Assembly (NCBI GenBank): GCA_018970945.1
Contig: JAGWVJ010000018.1
Coordinates: forward strand, 1-37,292
Source of the DNA: Cyanobacteria bacterium REEB417
GTDB lineage: Bacteria > Cyanobacteriota > Cyanobacteriia > PCC-6307 > Cyanobiaceae
Length of the DNA stretch: 37,292 nucleotides
Direction: 5' to 3'
The notes beneath the pieces are model-generated. The model was not told the DNA's origin and did not search any database. It was given only the letters and a program-made list of their open reading frames with translations. The position numbers and the translations under genes are program-made. Shown here piece after piece: positions 7,611-16,617 of this stretch (positions within the stretch are counted from its first letter, which is position 1; each line of letters begins with the position of its first letter).

Positions 7611-9169
7611 AGACCCGCCAGCCGCTCAAGCACGTGCTCCAGGGTGTAACCGAACAAGGCCGGATCAGGAGGACTGGTGCCGATGTCGGCCAGGCCCAGC
7701 TCGGCCCAGCGGCCATCGAGCCGCGCCTCGAGCTCGGCCGGCCGGCGCAGCGGCTCGCCCCAGGGGTGACGCTTTTCGGGGCCGATCTTGGTTGTGGCAT
7801 CGATCGCCAGGCGGCCGCCCAGGCCCAGGCGCTCGCTGGCGAAATCAAGGGTGTCGAAGGGGGTGTCGTCAAGCACGAACAGATCGCGCTGGGGGTCCAC
7901 CTGGGCGCTGATCGCCCAGATCACCTGACGCGGGTCGCGGATATTGAGCGCCTTGTCGACCACCACCACAAACTTCGTGTAGGTGAACTGGGGCAACGCG
8001 CTCCAGAAGGCCATGGCAGCCCGCCGAGCCTGGCCTGGGTAGGCCTTGTCGATGGCGATCACGGCCAGCTTGTAGCTGAGGCCCTCCATCGGCAAAAAGA
8101 AATCGACGATCTCGGGGATCTGCTGCCGCAAAATCGGCGTGTAGATGCGGTTGAGGGCAATCGCCAGCATCGCGTCTTCCTTCGGCGGCCGACCGCTGAA
8201 TGTCGTGAAGTAGATGGGATCCCGCCGCTGGGTGACGCACTGAAAGCGCACCAGGGGCGAGTCCTCGACCCCTCCGTAAAAACCCATATGGTCGCCGAAG
8301 GGGCCGTCGGCCAGCTCCTCACCAGGGGTGATGGTGCCCTCGAGCACCACCTCGCTGTGGCTGGGCACCTCGAGGTTGACGGTCTTGCATTTGGCCAGCC
8401 GCACCCCCTCACCCGCATAGAGCCCCGCAAACAGCCACTCGCTGAGCTGCACCGGTATCGGGGTAGCCGCTGCCAGCACCAGCAGCGGATGCACGCCGAT
8501 GGCAATGGCGATCTCAAGCTTCTTGCCCAGCGCCGCCGCCTTGCGCAGGTGCCGCGCCCCCCCGCGCACGCTCAGCCAGTGCACGGTCATGGTGTTGACC
8601 GACTGCTGCTGCAGCCGATACACCCCCACGTTGGGGGTGCCGGTCTCGGGGTCCTTGGTGATCACCAGCCCCAGGGTGATGATGCGACCCCCATCGCCCG
8701 GCCAGGGGCGCAGCAGCGGCAGGGCGTCCAGGTTGACCCGCTCGCCCCTGAACACCTGCTGGTGGCAGGGGGGCATCAGGTCCAGATCAGGCCTGGCCTT
8801 GAGCACATCGAGCAGCACCGAGCCAAAGCGCACCGCCTCCCGGGCCCCCTTGGGTGGCCGGGGCTGCTGCAGCAGCGCCAGCCGCTCGCCCAGAGCCTCG
8901 AGCTCCTGGGGGGTCTCCATGCCGAGGCTCCAGAGCACCCGCTCCTGGGTGCCCAGCAGGTTGACGGCCACCGGCATGGGACTGCCGATCACATTTTCAA
9001 ACAGCAAGGCCGGCCCGCCCGCGGCCAGCACCCGATCGGCGATCGCCGCCAGTTCGAGGTCGGCATCGACCGGCACCGTGATGCGGCGCAACCGGCCGCG
9101 GGCCTCGAGCAATGCCAGAAAACCGCGCAGATCGCGCCGTGATGCCTTGCTCAGATCGGTCGACACCAT
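7604..9169 (-). CDS. ubiD: UbiD-family decarboxylase
   Basis: Prenylated-FMN-dependent decarboxylase of 521 residues; in cyanobacteria this family is associated with plastoquinone synthesis, where it would decarboxylate a 4-hydroxy-3-polyprenylbenzoate. The sequence starts DLRGFLALLEARGRLRRI and shows LLFENVIGSP, PNVGVYRLQQ, GPFGDHMGFYGG, and KFVVVVDKALNIRDP, all characteristic of UbiD. Length is as expected. It needs prenyl-FMN from a UbiX partner, which is not in this window. An Rrf2-family gene overlaps its 3' end, and comB lies divergent 54 bp upstream. A different aromatic-acid substrate cannot be excluded from sequence alone. Confidence 0.92.
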   Translation of the reverse strand: MVSTDLSKASRRDLRGFLALLEARGRLRRITVPVDADLELAAIADRVLAAGGPALLFENVIGSPMPVAVNLLGTQERVLWSLGMETPQELEALGERLALLQQPRPPKGAREAVRFGSVLLDVLKARPDLDLMPPCHQQVFRGERVNLDALPLLRPWPGDGGRIITLGLVITKDPETGTPNVGVYRLQQQSVNTMTVHWLSVRGGARHLRKAAALGKKLEIAIAIGVHPLLVLAAATPIPVQLSEWLFAGLYAGEGVRLAKCKTVNLEVPSHSEVVLEGTITPGEELADGPFGDHMGFYGGVEDSPLVRFQCVTQRRDPIYFTTFSGRPPKEDAMLAIALNRIYTPILRQQIPEIVDFFLPMEGLSYKLAVIAIDKAYPGQARRAAMAFWSALPQFTYTKFVVVVDKALNIRDPRQVIWAISAQVDPQRDLFVLDDTPFDTLDFASERLGLGGRLAIDATTKIGPEKRHPWGEPLRRPAELEARLDGRWAELGLADIGTSPPDPALFGYTLEHVLERLAGLC

Positions 9170-9223
9170 GGCCCTGGCTTGCGGTGCCTACTGTGACGCA
9201 CCTGCCGCAGCGGCTGCGACGCC

Positions 9224-9979
9224 ATGCAACTGCACTATTTCCATACCTCTGAGACGGTTCCGCCCTTGCTTCCCGTGGCCGAGGGCGGCCCCGACGCCGC
9301 CGTGGTGATCGATGTGCTGCGAGCCACGACCACCATCGCCTGGGCCCTGGAGAACGGCGCCGAGGCAATTCAAGCGTTTGCCGACCTGGGCGAACTGGAT
9401 GCCGCGGCGGCCGCCTGGCCCGCCGGGCAGCGGCTACGGGCGGGCGAACGCGGCGGCAAGCGCGTGGAGGGCTACGACCTGGGCAACTCGCCCCTGGCAG
9501 TGACGCCCGAGATGGTGGGCGGCAAACGCATCTTCATGAGCACCACCAACGGCACCCGCTCGCTGGCTGCCGTGCGTGCCGTGCCGCTGTTGCTCACCGC
9601 CTGCCTGCCCAACCGCATGGCCGTGGCCAGACGCCTGGTGCAGCAGGGCTGCCAGCGGGTCTGGATCGTGGGCAGCGGCTGGGAGGGCGACTACTCGCTC
9701 GAAGACAGCCTGGCTGCGGGGGCGGTGGCCTCAGCCGCCATCGAGCTGGCGGTGGCGCCCCATGTGGGCGTGGGCTTTGGCAATGACGAGATGCTCGCCG
9801 CCCTGGCCCTGTGGCAACAGTGGCACCACGACGCCGAAACCTGTCTGCGGGCCGCCAGCCACGGGCAGCGGCTGATCGGCATCGGCGACCACGACGCCGA
9901 CTTTGCCTGCTGCGCCGCCGTCGACAGCCTGCAGGTGGTGCCGCTGCAGGCCGAACCAGGGGTGCTGCGACGCAGCTGA
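9224..9979 (+). CDS. comB: 2-phosphosulfolactate phosphatase family protein (ComB-like)
   Basis: 251-residue member of the ComB family, Mg-dependent phosphatases first described in coenzyme M synthesis. The signature segments are present: [20 protein letters not shown] near residue 28, [18 protein letters not shown], and [12 protein letters not shown]. Cyanobacteria carry this gene without making coenzyme M, so the physiological substrate here is uncertain. The gene is divergent from ubiD with 54 bp between starts, and the nitrilase gene follows 42 bp after its stop. Start is the ATG at 9224. The family assignment is firm, the role is not. Confidence 0.9.
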   Translation: MQLHYFHTSETVPPLLPVAEGGPDAAVVIDVLRATTTIAWALENGAEAIQAFADLGELDAAAAAWPAGQRLRAGERGGKRVEGYDLGNSPLAVTPEMVGGKRIFMSTTNGTRSLAAVRAVPLLLTACLPNRMAVARRLVQQGCQRVWIVGSGWEGDYSLEDSLAAGAVASAAIELAVAPHVGVGFGNDEMLAALALWQQWHHDAETCLRAASHGQRLIGIGDHDADFACCAAVDSLQVVPLQAEPGVLRRS

Positions 9980-9989
9980 GCGGGTCTTC

Positions 9990-9995
9990 TACAGT
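9990..9995 (+). promoter_or_regulatory. Possible -10 box upstream of the nitrilase gene
   Basis: TACAGT lies in the gap between comB and the nitrilase gene, 26 bases before the preferred GTG. A strong Shine-Dalgarno AGGAGG follows at 12 bases later spacing (10012-10017). No clear -35 is visible. Similar TACACT boxes occur before the STAS and dnaE genes. Confidence 0.2.
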
Positions 9996-10021
9996 TCGGC
10001 CCTACGCCAACAGGAGGGGTG

Positions 10022-10840
10022 GTGAGCAGTTTTCTGGCCGCTGCAGTGCAGCTCACCAGCACCCCGGACCTGGACGCCAACCTCACCGCCGCCGAAGAGC
10101 AGATCGAGCTGGCGGCCCGCCGGGGCGCCGAACTGGTGGGCCTGCCCGAAAACTTTGCCTTCATGGGCGATGACCAGCAGCGGCTGCAGCTGGCGCCCGA
10201 CCTGGCCGAGCGCTGCAGCCGCTTTCTGGTCACCATGGCGCGCCGTTACCAGGTCACCCTGCTGGGGGGCGGTTTCCCGGTGCCGGCTGCCGAAGGTGCC
10301 ACCTTCAACCGGGCCGAGCTGGTCAGCCACGAAGGACAGGTGCTGGCTCGCTACGACAAAATCCACTTGTTCGATGTGGACCTGCCCGACGGCAACACCT
10401 ACCGCGAGTCGGCCACGGTGCAGCCGGGCGACACCCTGCCGCCGGTGGTCGCGGTGCCCGGGCTGGGGCGCATCGGTCTGTCGATCTGCTACGACGTGCG
10501 TTTTCCTGAGCTGTACCGCCACCTGGCAGCCCATGGCGCCGACGTGCTGATGGTGCCCGCCGCCTTCACGGCGTTCACCGGCAAGGACCATTGGCAGGTG
10601 CTGCTGCAGGCCCGGGCGATCGAAAACACCGCCTACGTGGTGGCCCCCGCCCAGACCGGCGTCAACCACGGCCGCCGCCAGACCCATGGCCATGCCCTGG
10701 TGATCGATCCCTGGGGCACCGTGCTGGCCGATGCGGGGGTGGCCCCCGGGCTGGCCGTGGCCCCCGTGGACCCTGGCCATGGTGAGCGGGTTCGCGCCCA
10801 GATGCCGAGCCTGCGCCACCGCCGGCCGGCCCTGTTCTGA
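10022..10840 (+). CDS. Carbon-nitrogen hydrolase (nitrilase family, Nit1/Nit2-like amidase)
   Basis: Predicted cytoplasmic amidase of 272 residues. The Glu-Lys-Cys catalytic triad is visible: Glu in LPENFAFMG (residue 43), Lys in RYDKIHLFDVDLP (113) and Cys in SICYDVRFPELY (156). The segment YDKIHLFDVD and the C-terminal THGHALVIDPWG place it in the branch with deaminated-glutathione amidase and omega-amidase rather than true nitrilases. The GTG at 10022 is preferred over the adjacent GTG at 10019 because AGGAGG at 10012-10017 then has a more normal spacing. The cell-wall amidase gene follows after 10 bp. The natural substrate is inferred from the branch only. Confidence 0.9.
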   Translation: MSSFLAAAVQLTSTPDLDANLTAAEEQIELAARRGAELVGLPENFAFMGDDQQRLQLAPDLAERCSRFLVTMARRYQVTLLGGGFPVPAAEGATFNRAELVSHEGQVLARYDKIHLFDVDLPDGNTYRESATVQPGDTLPPVVAVPGLGRIGLSICYDVRFPELYRHLAAHGADVLMVPAAFTAFTGKDHWQVLLQARAIENTAYVVAPAQTGVNHGRRQTHGHALVIDPWGTVLADAGVAPGLAVAPVDPGHGERVRAQMPSLRHRRPALF

Positions 10841-10850
10841 GTACCGATCG

Positions 10851-11960
10851 GTGGGCAAGCATCCGGTTCTGCCGCTGCGCAGCCTGATGGGCGGCCTGGC
10901 GGCGCTGTGGCTGCTGTTGCTGCCCGCAGGGGCGGCCCGGGCGGCAGGCTCGGCCCTGGGCGCCTGGCGGCTCAGCAACACCGGTGTGCTGGAGCTGCGC
11001 ACCAGCAACGACGCCCCGCTCAAGGCCTTCTTTGAAGCCGGCACGTCGGGCCGCGGCCCCCGGCTCTGGATCGATCTGCCGGGGGCACCGAGCCGCACCC
11101 GCAGCTTCAGCGGCAGCGGTCCGGTACGGGAGGTGCGCATCGGCCGCCCCGATGACCAGACCACCCGACTGGTGCTGGAGTTTCAGCCCGGGGTGCAACT
11201 CAACCCGGCGCAGCTGCAACTGGTGGGCACGGCTGCCGATCGCTGGCGCCTGGAGCTGCGCGGCCTGCCCGGTGCTGCGCTGCTGAGCCTGGGCGAAGGC
11301 GATCTCGACAGCCCGGTCGCGTCAACACCCACGCGCAGCTTCTTTCCAAGCTCCAGCAAACCCCTGTCGGCCGATGGACTGCCCGTGGTGCCGCGCAACC
11401 GCTTCAAGGTGGTGCTCGATCCTGGCCATGGCGGGCCCGACCCCGGAGCCATCGGCATCGGCGGGCTGCGGGAAACCGACGTGGTGCTCGATGTGACGCT
11501 GCAGGTGGCGCGACTGCTGCAGGCCCGGGGCGTGGAGGTGTTGCTGACCCGCACCACCGAGATCGATGTGGACCTGCCACCGAGGGTCGCCCTGGCCAAC
11601 AGCAGCGCAGCCGACGCCTTCGTGAGTATCCATGCCAACGCCCTGAGCATCGACAGGCCCGACGTCAACGGCATCGAGACCTTCTATTTCACAGGCGGGC
11701 CCAAGGCCGGCCGCTCGCTGGAGCTGGCCCAGTCGCTGCAACGGCAGATGGTGGCCATCTCCGCGGGCAGCCCCGACCGGGGGGTGCGGCCTGGCCGCTT
11801 CTTCGTGATCCGGCGCACCACGATGCCGTCAAGCCTTGTGGAAATGGGCTTTGTGACCGGCCGTCTCGATGCCTCAAGGCTGCAGCAGCCCGACTTCCGC
11901 CGCCGCATGGCCCTGGCCCTGGCCGCCGGGATCCTCGACTACCTCAGGGGGGTGGCATGA
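10851..11960 (+). CDS. N-acetylmuramoyl-L-alanine amidase (AMIN + Amidase_3), exported
   Basis: Cleaves the bond between muramic acid and the stem peptide, as in AmiC-type enzymes for cell separation. From the GTG at 10851 it has 369 residues with a signal peptide (basic start, LAALWLLLLPAGAARA). The first 130 mature residues look like an AMIN domain, which targets septal wall. The Amidase_3 domain begins near residue 185 with VVLDPGHGGPDPGAIG (Zn His), then GLRETDVVLDV (Zn Glu), VSIHANAL (Zn His) and SLVEMGFVTG (catalytic Glu). An ATG 36 bases downstream (10887) is an alternative start but would drop the positive charges. The stop overlaps murI by ATGA, so the two peptidoglycan genes are translationally coupled. 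Confidence 0.92.
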   Translation: MGKHPVLPLRSLMGGLAALWLLLLPAGAARAAGSALGAWRLSNTGVLELRTSNDAPLKAFFEAGTSGRGPRLWIDLPGAPSRTRSFSGSGPVREVRIGRPDDQTTRLVLEFQPGVQLNPAQLQLVGTAADRWRLELRGLPGAALLSLGEGDLDSPVASTPTRSFFPSSSKPLSADGLPVVPRNRFKVVLDPGHGGPDPGAIGIGGLRETDVVLDVTLQVARLLQARGVEVLLTRTTEIDVDLPPRVALANSSAADAFVSIHANALSIDRPDVNGIETFYFTGGPKAGRSLELAQSLQRQMVAISAGSPDRGVRPGRFFVIRRTTMPSSLVEMGFVTGRLDASRLQQPDFRRRMALALAAGILDYLRGVA

Positions 11961-12802
11961 GCCTGCGCGTGGGGCTGTTTGACAGTGGCCTGGGGGGCTT
12001 GACCGTGCTCCGGCATGTGCACCGCTGTCACCCCCATTCGCCGACCCTGTACCTGGGTGACACCGCCCGGGTGCCCTACGGCCAGCGCAGTGCCGACGAC
12101 ATTCGCCGGATCGCCGCCGAAGTCGTCCACTGGCTGCGGCTGCAGGGCATCGGTGTTCTGGTCATGGCCTGCAACACCTCCAACGCCCTGGCCTTCGATG
12201 TGGCCGTGGCCGAGGCCGGAGTGCCAGTGGTGGGGCTGATCGACAGCGTTGCCGCCACGCTCGGCACCGACCGCATCGGCGTGCTGGCGACCCCGGCCAC
12301 GGCCGCCAGCGGGGCCTACCGCCGGGCGATCCACGCCTGCTGGCCCGCCGCTGTGGTGAGCGAGGTGGGCTGCCCGGCCTTTGTGCCCCTGATCGAGGCG
12401 GGCGATCTGAACCATCCCGACCTGCGCGCCGCCGCCAAGGACTACCTGAAACCCCTGCTTCAGAGCGATGTCGAAGCGATCGTATTGGGTTGCACCCACT
12501 ACCCCCTGCTGACGCCGCTGCTGCAGGAGTTGCTGCCCGATGGGGTGCAACTGATCGATCCTGCCCTGGCAGCGGTGGCCCGCCTGGGCCCCCTGCTGGC
12601 GAATCTGGGGGATCTGCCTGAAGGCGAACGGCAGCATGAACAGCCCCCATTACCCGGGTCACTCCGTCGCATCTGCGTGACCGGGTGTGCCAGGAGCTTT
12701 GCCCGGGCCGCCACCCGCTGGCTGGGCGAGGAACCCCAGGTCGAGCAGGTCGAGCTTTCTGAGCAGCTCGACCTCACTCGGCAGTCGGCCTGCGGCTTCT
12801 AG
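11957..12802 (+). CDS. murI: Glutamate racemase
   Basis: Converts L-glutamate to the D-glutamate used in peptidoglycan stem peptides. The protein is 281 residues. It begins LRVGLFDSGLGGLTVLR with the conserved Asp9-Ser10, and the two catalytic cysteines are in MACNTSNALAF (Cys72) and VLGCTHYPLLTP (Cys179). YLGDTARVPYG is also typical. The ATG overlaps the amidase stop by four bases (ATGA). sds follows 23 bp after its stop. The assignment is secure and the length is normal. Confidence 0.96.
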   Translation: MSLRVGLFDSGLGGLTVLRHVHRCHPHSPTLYLGDTARVPYGQRSADDIRRIAAEVVHWLRLQGIGVLVMACNTSNALAFDVAVAEAGVPVVGLIDSVAATLGTDRIGVLATPATAASGAYRRAIHACWPAAVVSEVGCPAFVPLIEAGDLNHPDLRAAAKDYLKPLLQSDVEAIVLGCTHYPLLTPLLQELLPDGVQLIDPALAAVARLGPLLANLGDLPEGERQHEQPPLPGSLRRICVTGCARSFARAATRWLGEEPQVEQVELSEQLDLTRQSACGF

Positions 12803-12825
12803 GATCACGCCACGACGGAGGGTGT

Positions 12826-13797
12826 GTGGCCACGGTTGCAGAGCTGCTTCAGCCGGTCGAGGCCGACCTCGATGCACTGCTGGCTGATCTGCGCAGCCTC
12901 ATCGGTGCGGGCCATCCGATCCTGCAGGCCGCAGCCGAACACCTGTTCGCGGCGGGGGGCAAACGCATCCGACCGGGCATCGTGCTGCTGCTGTCGCGGG
13001 CGATCAGCCCAGCTGGCGAGCTGGGCCAGCGTCACCGCCGCCTGGCCGAGATCACCGAGATGATCCACACGGCCTCGCTCGTTCATGATGACGTGGTCGA
13101 CGAAGCGTCCACCCGCCGTGGGGTTGCCACGGTGCACAGCCGCTTCAACCACAGGGTCGCCGTGCTGGCGGGTGATTTTCTGTTTGCCCAGGCCAGCTGG
13201 CACCTGGCCAATCTCGACGATCTCGAGGTCGTCAAGCTGCTCAGCCGCGTGATCATGGACCTCGCCGACGGCGAGGTCAAACAGGGCCTGTTCCGCTACG
13301 ACACAGGGCAGACCTTCGAGACCTATCTCGAGAAGAGCTACTGCAAAACTGCCTCCTTGATCGCCAACAGCGCTAGGGCCGCAGGGGTTTTGTCAGAACT
13401 ACCAGCCCCGCGGCTTGATGAGCTCTACCGGTTCGGCCGGCAGCTGGGGCTCGCGTTCCAGGTGGTCGACGACATTCTTGACTTCACCGGCGACGACGAA
13501 CAGCTGGGCAAGCCGGCGGCCAGTGATCTGGCCTCCGGCTACCTCACCGCCCCTGCGCTTTATGCCCTGGAAGAGCGACCCACCCTGGCGGGTCTGATCG
13601 AGCGTGAGTTCAGCCAGGACGGCGACCTCGAACAGGCGCTAGAGCTGGTCCGCGGCTGCGAGGCAATCCCGCGGTCCCGTGCCCTGGCCGAGGGATTTTC
13701 GCGAGAAGCCAGCGAAGCACTCAGTTGGCTGCCCGCCTCCGAGGCCAGCCGCGCGCTCAGAGCCCTGCCCGAGTTTGTGCTCAGCCGGCTCTACTGA
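12826..13797 (+). CDS. sds: All-trans polyprenyl (solanesyl-type) diphosphate synthase
   Basis: Trans-type prenyltransferase of 323 residues that elongates allylic diphosphates with isopentenyl diphosphate; in cyanobacteria the C45 product is the plastoquinone side chain. The first Asp-rich motif is LVHDDVVDEASTRRG (Asp88, Asp89, Asp92), the second is FQVVDDILDFTGDDEQLGKP (Asp215-Asp219). AAGGKRIRPGIVLLLSRA near residue 42 binds isopentenyl diphosphate. The GTG at 12826 is preferred, with GGAGGG at 12817-12822. It closes the plus-strand run comB-nitrilase-amidase-murI-sds and is functionally linked to ubiD nearby through quinone synthesis. Chain length (C45 versus other) is inferred from the cyanobacterial context. 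Confidence 0.92.
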   Translation: MATVAELLQPVEADLDALLADLRSLIGAGHPILQAAAEHLFAAGGKRIRPGIVLLLSRAISPAGELGQRHRRLAEITEMIHTASLVHDDVVDEASTRRGVATVHSRFNHRVAVLAGDFLFAQASWHLANLDDLEVVKLLSRVIMDLADGEVKQGLFRYDTGQTFETYLEKSYCKTASLIANSARAAGVLSELPAPRLDELYRFGRQLGLAFQVVDDILDFTGDDEQLGKPAASDLASGYLTAPALYALEERPTLAGLIEREFSQDGDLEQALELVRGCEAIPRSRALAEGFSREASEALSWLPASEASRALRALPEFVLSRLY

Positions 13798-13809
13798 GTC
13801 CTGAATCGA

Positions 13810-13848
13810 GGTCTGAGGCGGTTCCCCCAGAACCCCGAGCTCAGAACC
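13810..13848. terminator. Nested hairpin between convergent genes, possible bidirectional terminator
   Basis: Two nested stems lie in the 57-bp gap between the convergent sds and HAD genes. The outer stem is GGTCTGAG (13810-13817) with CTCAGAACC (13840-13848), one base bulged; the inner is GGTTC (13820-13824) with GAACC (13830-13834). There is no T-run on either side, so a classical intrinsic terminator is not shown. Confidence 0.35.
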
Positions 13849-13854
13849 GAGCGT

Positions 13855-14523
13855 TCACCCCAGGGTCACGGCCTCCAGGCTCTGGAGCAGCTCACAGCCC
13901 TCGGGCAACTGCTGCAGCACGATCCGGGTGATCGGGTCGTCCTGGGGAAGCAGCACATGCACGCGGCAGCCGGCACCGCTGGCTGAGCGGGCACCGGCGG
14001 GAGAATCTTCAAAGGCCCAGCAATCGCTGGCCGCAACCCCCAGACGCCGCGCCGCCAGCAGATAGGGATCGGGCTCGGGCTTGCCTGCCGCCAGCTCGGG
14101 ATCATCGCCATGGACGCGGCTGGTGATGGCCGCAAGCCACGGATGGGGTGCCGCCTTAAGGGCAACCGCTGCGCGGCTGCTGCTGGTCACCAGGGCCATG
14201 GGCACCTCAGCCTGCACCAGGGTTTCCACGAGCTGACGGGCCCCGGGCATGGGCCGTGCCGCGGGCATCAGGGCATCGGCGATCGGTTGGCGCACCGCCA
14301 GCAACGCCGCCACCGAGGGAGCCACCACACCCGCCTCGCGCATCCAGGCGATCACCTGCTGGGCGCACTCGAGCCGCCGCCGGCCACGCAGCGCCAGCAA
14401 CCGGCCCGCCGCCAGCTCAAGGCCGAAGTGGGCCGCAGCCGCCTGCCACGCGCGGGCATGCAGGGGCTCGGTGTCGAGCAGCAGGCCGTCGAGATCAAAC
14501 AGGCAGGCGGAGGGGGGACGCAT
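13855..14523 (-). CDS. HAD-superfamily phosphatase (beta-phosphoglucomutase-like subfamily)
   Basis: Predicted sugar-phosphate phosphatase or phosphomutase of 222 residues. HAD motif I is [16 protein letters not shown] (nucleophile Asp and acid/base Asp), motif II is [14 protein letters not shown] (Ser/Thr), motif III is [14 protein letters not shown] (Lys) and motif IV is [14 protein letters not shown] (acidic pair). A helical cap of subclass IA lies between motifs I and II. The DxDGxxxDTE start is shared by beta-phosphoglucomutase, phosphoglycolate phosphatase and YniC-like phosphatases, so the substrate stays open. It converges on sds and is divergent from acs (113 bp between starts). Confidence 0.87.
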   Translation of the reverse strand: MRPPSACLFDLDGLLLDTEPLHARAWQAAAAHFGLELAAGRLLALRGRRRLECAQQVIAWMREAGVVAPSVAALLAVRQPIADALMPAARPMPGARQLVETLVQAEVPMALVTSSSRAAVALKAAPHPWLAAITSRVHGDDPELAAGKPEPDPYLLAARRLGVAASDCWAFEDSPAGARSASGAGCRVHVLLPQDDPITRIVLQQLPEGCELLQSLEAVTLG

Positions 14524-14636
14524 CGGCCCATCCTCTCAGCGGACGCACCGGGCGGACAGTTGAACATGCGTGTCACTGGCAGGCCGTGGTTCGGCGCCAC
14601 TGGCTTGAATGCCTGCCAGTGCCAGCGGTGGGCTCC

Positions 14637-16607
14637 GTGACTCAGACCACGATCGAATCGGTGCTGCAGGAACAGCGGCTGTTTGCCCCCCCCGCTGCGC
14701 TGGCGGCCGGCGCCCGCATCGGATCACTGGAGGCCTACAGGGCCCTGTGCGCCAGGGCCGAGGCCGACCCCGACGGCTTCTGGGGTGACCTGGCCCGCAG
14801 CGAACTGCATTGGTTTGAGCCGTTTGACACGGTGCTCGACTGGAGCAACCCGCCCTTTGCCCGCTGGTTCGAGGGCGGCACCACCAACCTGAGCTTCAAC
14901 TGCCTCGACCGGCACCTGGACGGCCCCCGGGCCGACAAGATCGCCCTGATCTGGGAGGGGGAACCCGGCGACACCCGCACCTTCAGCTACCGCCAGCTGC
15001 ACGCCGAGGTCTGCAAGGCCGCCAACGCGCTCAAGGCCCTGGGCATCGGCAAGGGGGACCTGGTGGCCCTGTACATGCCGATGATCCCTGAGGCGGCGAT
15101 TGCCATGCTCGCCTGCGCCCGCATCGGCGCACCCCACTCGGTGGTGTTCGGCGGCTTCTCAGCAGACGCCCTGCGGGACCGGTTGCTTGACGGGCAGGCC
15201 AAGGCGGTGATCACCGCCGACGGCGGCTTCCGCAAGGACCAGCCGGTGGCGCTCAAACCCGCGGTCGACGAGGCCCTTGCGGGCAACGGCGGTGCCCCCA
15301 GCGTCGACCACGTGCTGGTGGTGCGGCGCATCGACAACGGCTGCGCCATGAGCGCCGGCCGCGACCACTGGTGGCACGAGCTGGTCGAGGGCCAACGCGC
15401 GGACTGCCCGGCCGAGCCCATGGCCAGCGAAGACCGCCTGTTTGTGCTCTACACCTCAGGCTCCACCGGCAAACCCAAGGGGGTGGTGCACACCACCGCG
15501 GGTTACAACCTCTGGGCCCACCTCACCTTCCAGTGGATCTTCGACATCCGCGAGGACGACATCCACTGGTGCACCGCCGATGTGGGCTGGATCACCGGCC
15601 ACAGCTACATCGTCTACGGACCGTTGTCGAACGGTGCCACCACGGTCATGTACGAGGGGGCGCCGCGGCCCAGCAAACCGGGGGCCTTCTGGGAGGTGAT
15701 CCAGAAGCACCGCTGCACGATCTTCTACACGGCACCAACGGCAATTCGGGCCTTCATGAAGGGCGGCCGCGGCGTGCCCGACCAGTACGACATGGGCAGC
15801 CTGCGGATCCTGGGCACCGTGGGTGAGCCGATCAATCCCGAGGCCTGGATGTGGTACCGCGAGGTGATCGGAGGCGACCGCTGCCCGGTCGTCGACACCT
15901 GGTGGCAGACCGAGACGGGCGGGGTGATGATCAGCCCGCTGCCGGGGGCAACCCCCACCAAGCCGGGGTCGTGCACCCTGCCCCTGCCCGGCATCGCCGC
16001 CGACATCGTCGACAAAACCGGTCACTCCCAGGGACCTGACCAGGGCGGCTACCTGGCCGTGCGCCGACCCTGGCCCGGAATGATGCGCACGGTGCACGGA
16101 GACCCCGAACGCTTCCGCAAGAGCTACTGGGAAGAGGTGCGCCCCGCCGATGGCTCCTACCTGTACTTTGCCGGCGACGGCGCCCGCCGCGACGCCGACG
16201 GCTACTTCTGGGTGATGGGCCGGGTCGATGACGTCATCAACGTCTCGGGCCACCGCCTGGGCACCATGGAGATCGAGAGCGCCCTGGTGAGCCATCCTGC
16301 CGTGGCTGAAGCGGCCGTGGTGGGCCGCCCCGATGCGCTCAAGGGCGAAGGCATCGTCGCCTTCGTCACCCTGGAGACCGGTCGCACGGGCGACAACGCG
16401 CTGGTCAACGACCTGCGCGGGCATGTGGGCAAGGAGATCGGGCCGATCGCCAAACCCGATGAGATCCGCTTCAGCGACGCCCTGCCCAAGACCCGCAGCG
16501 GCAAGATCATGCGCCGGATCCTGCGGGCCCTGGCGGCCGGCGAGGCCGTGAGCGGCGACACCAGCACCCTCGAGGATCGCTCGGTGCTCGACGCCCTTCG
16601 CCAGTGA
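14637..16607 (+). CDS. acs: Acetate--CoA ligase (AMP-forming acetyl-CoA synthetase)
   Basis: Activates acetate to acetyl-CoA through acetyl-AMP. From the GTG at 14637 the protein has 656 residues, as expected. Core motifs are [20 protein letters not shown] (AMP binding), [36 protein letters not shown] and the C-terminal [14 protein letters not shown] with the lysine that is acetylated in many bacteria to switch the enzyme off. The frame stays open upstream to 14256 because it overlaps the divergent HAD gene, but that extension is not Acs-like. No clear Shine-Dalgarno is seen. The membrane glycosyltransferase starts 10 bp after its stop. Confidence 0.96.
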   Translation: MTQTTIESVLQEQRLFAPPAALAAGARIGSLEAYRALCARAEADPDGFWGDLARSELHWFEPFDTVLDWSNPPFARWFEGGTTNLSFNCLDRHLDGPRADKIALIWEGEPGDTRTFSYRQLHAEVCKAANALKALGIGKGDLVALYMPMIPEAAIAMLACARIGAPHSVVFGGFSADALRDRLLDGQAKAVITADGGFRKDQPVALKPAVDEALAGNGGAPSVDHVLVVRRIDNGCAMSAGRDHWWHELVEGQRADCPAEPMASEDRLFVLYTSGSTGKPKGVVHTTAGYNLWAHLTFQWIFDIREDDIHWCTADVGWITGHSYIVYGPLSNGATTVMYEGAPRPSKPGAFWEVIQKHRCTIFYTAPTAIRAFMKGGRGVPDQYDMGSLRILGTVGEPINPEAWMWYREVIGGDRCPVVDTWWQTETGGVMISPLPGATPTKPGSCTLPLPGIAADIVDKTGHSQGPDQGGYLAVRRPWPGMMRTVHGDPERFRKSYWEEVRPADGSYLYFAGDGARRDADGYFWVMGRVDDVINVSGHRLGTMEIESALVSHPAVAEAAVVGRPDALKGEGIVAFVTLETGRTGDNALVNDLRGHVGKEIGPIAKPDEIRFSDALPKTRSGKIMRRILRALAAGEAVSGDTSTLEDRSVLDALRQ

Positions 16608-16617
16608 GCGTGAGCTG

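Noticed and set aside
9188-9373. Small minus frame in the ubiD-comB intergenic region
   Set aside because: Mostly antisense to comB and without conserved features.
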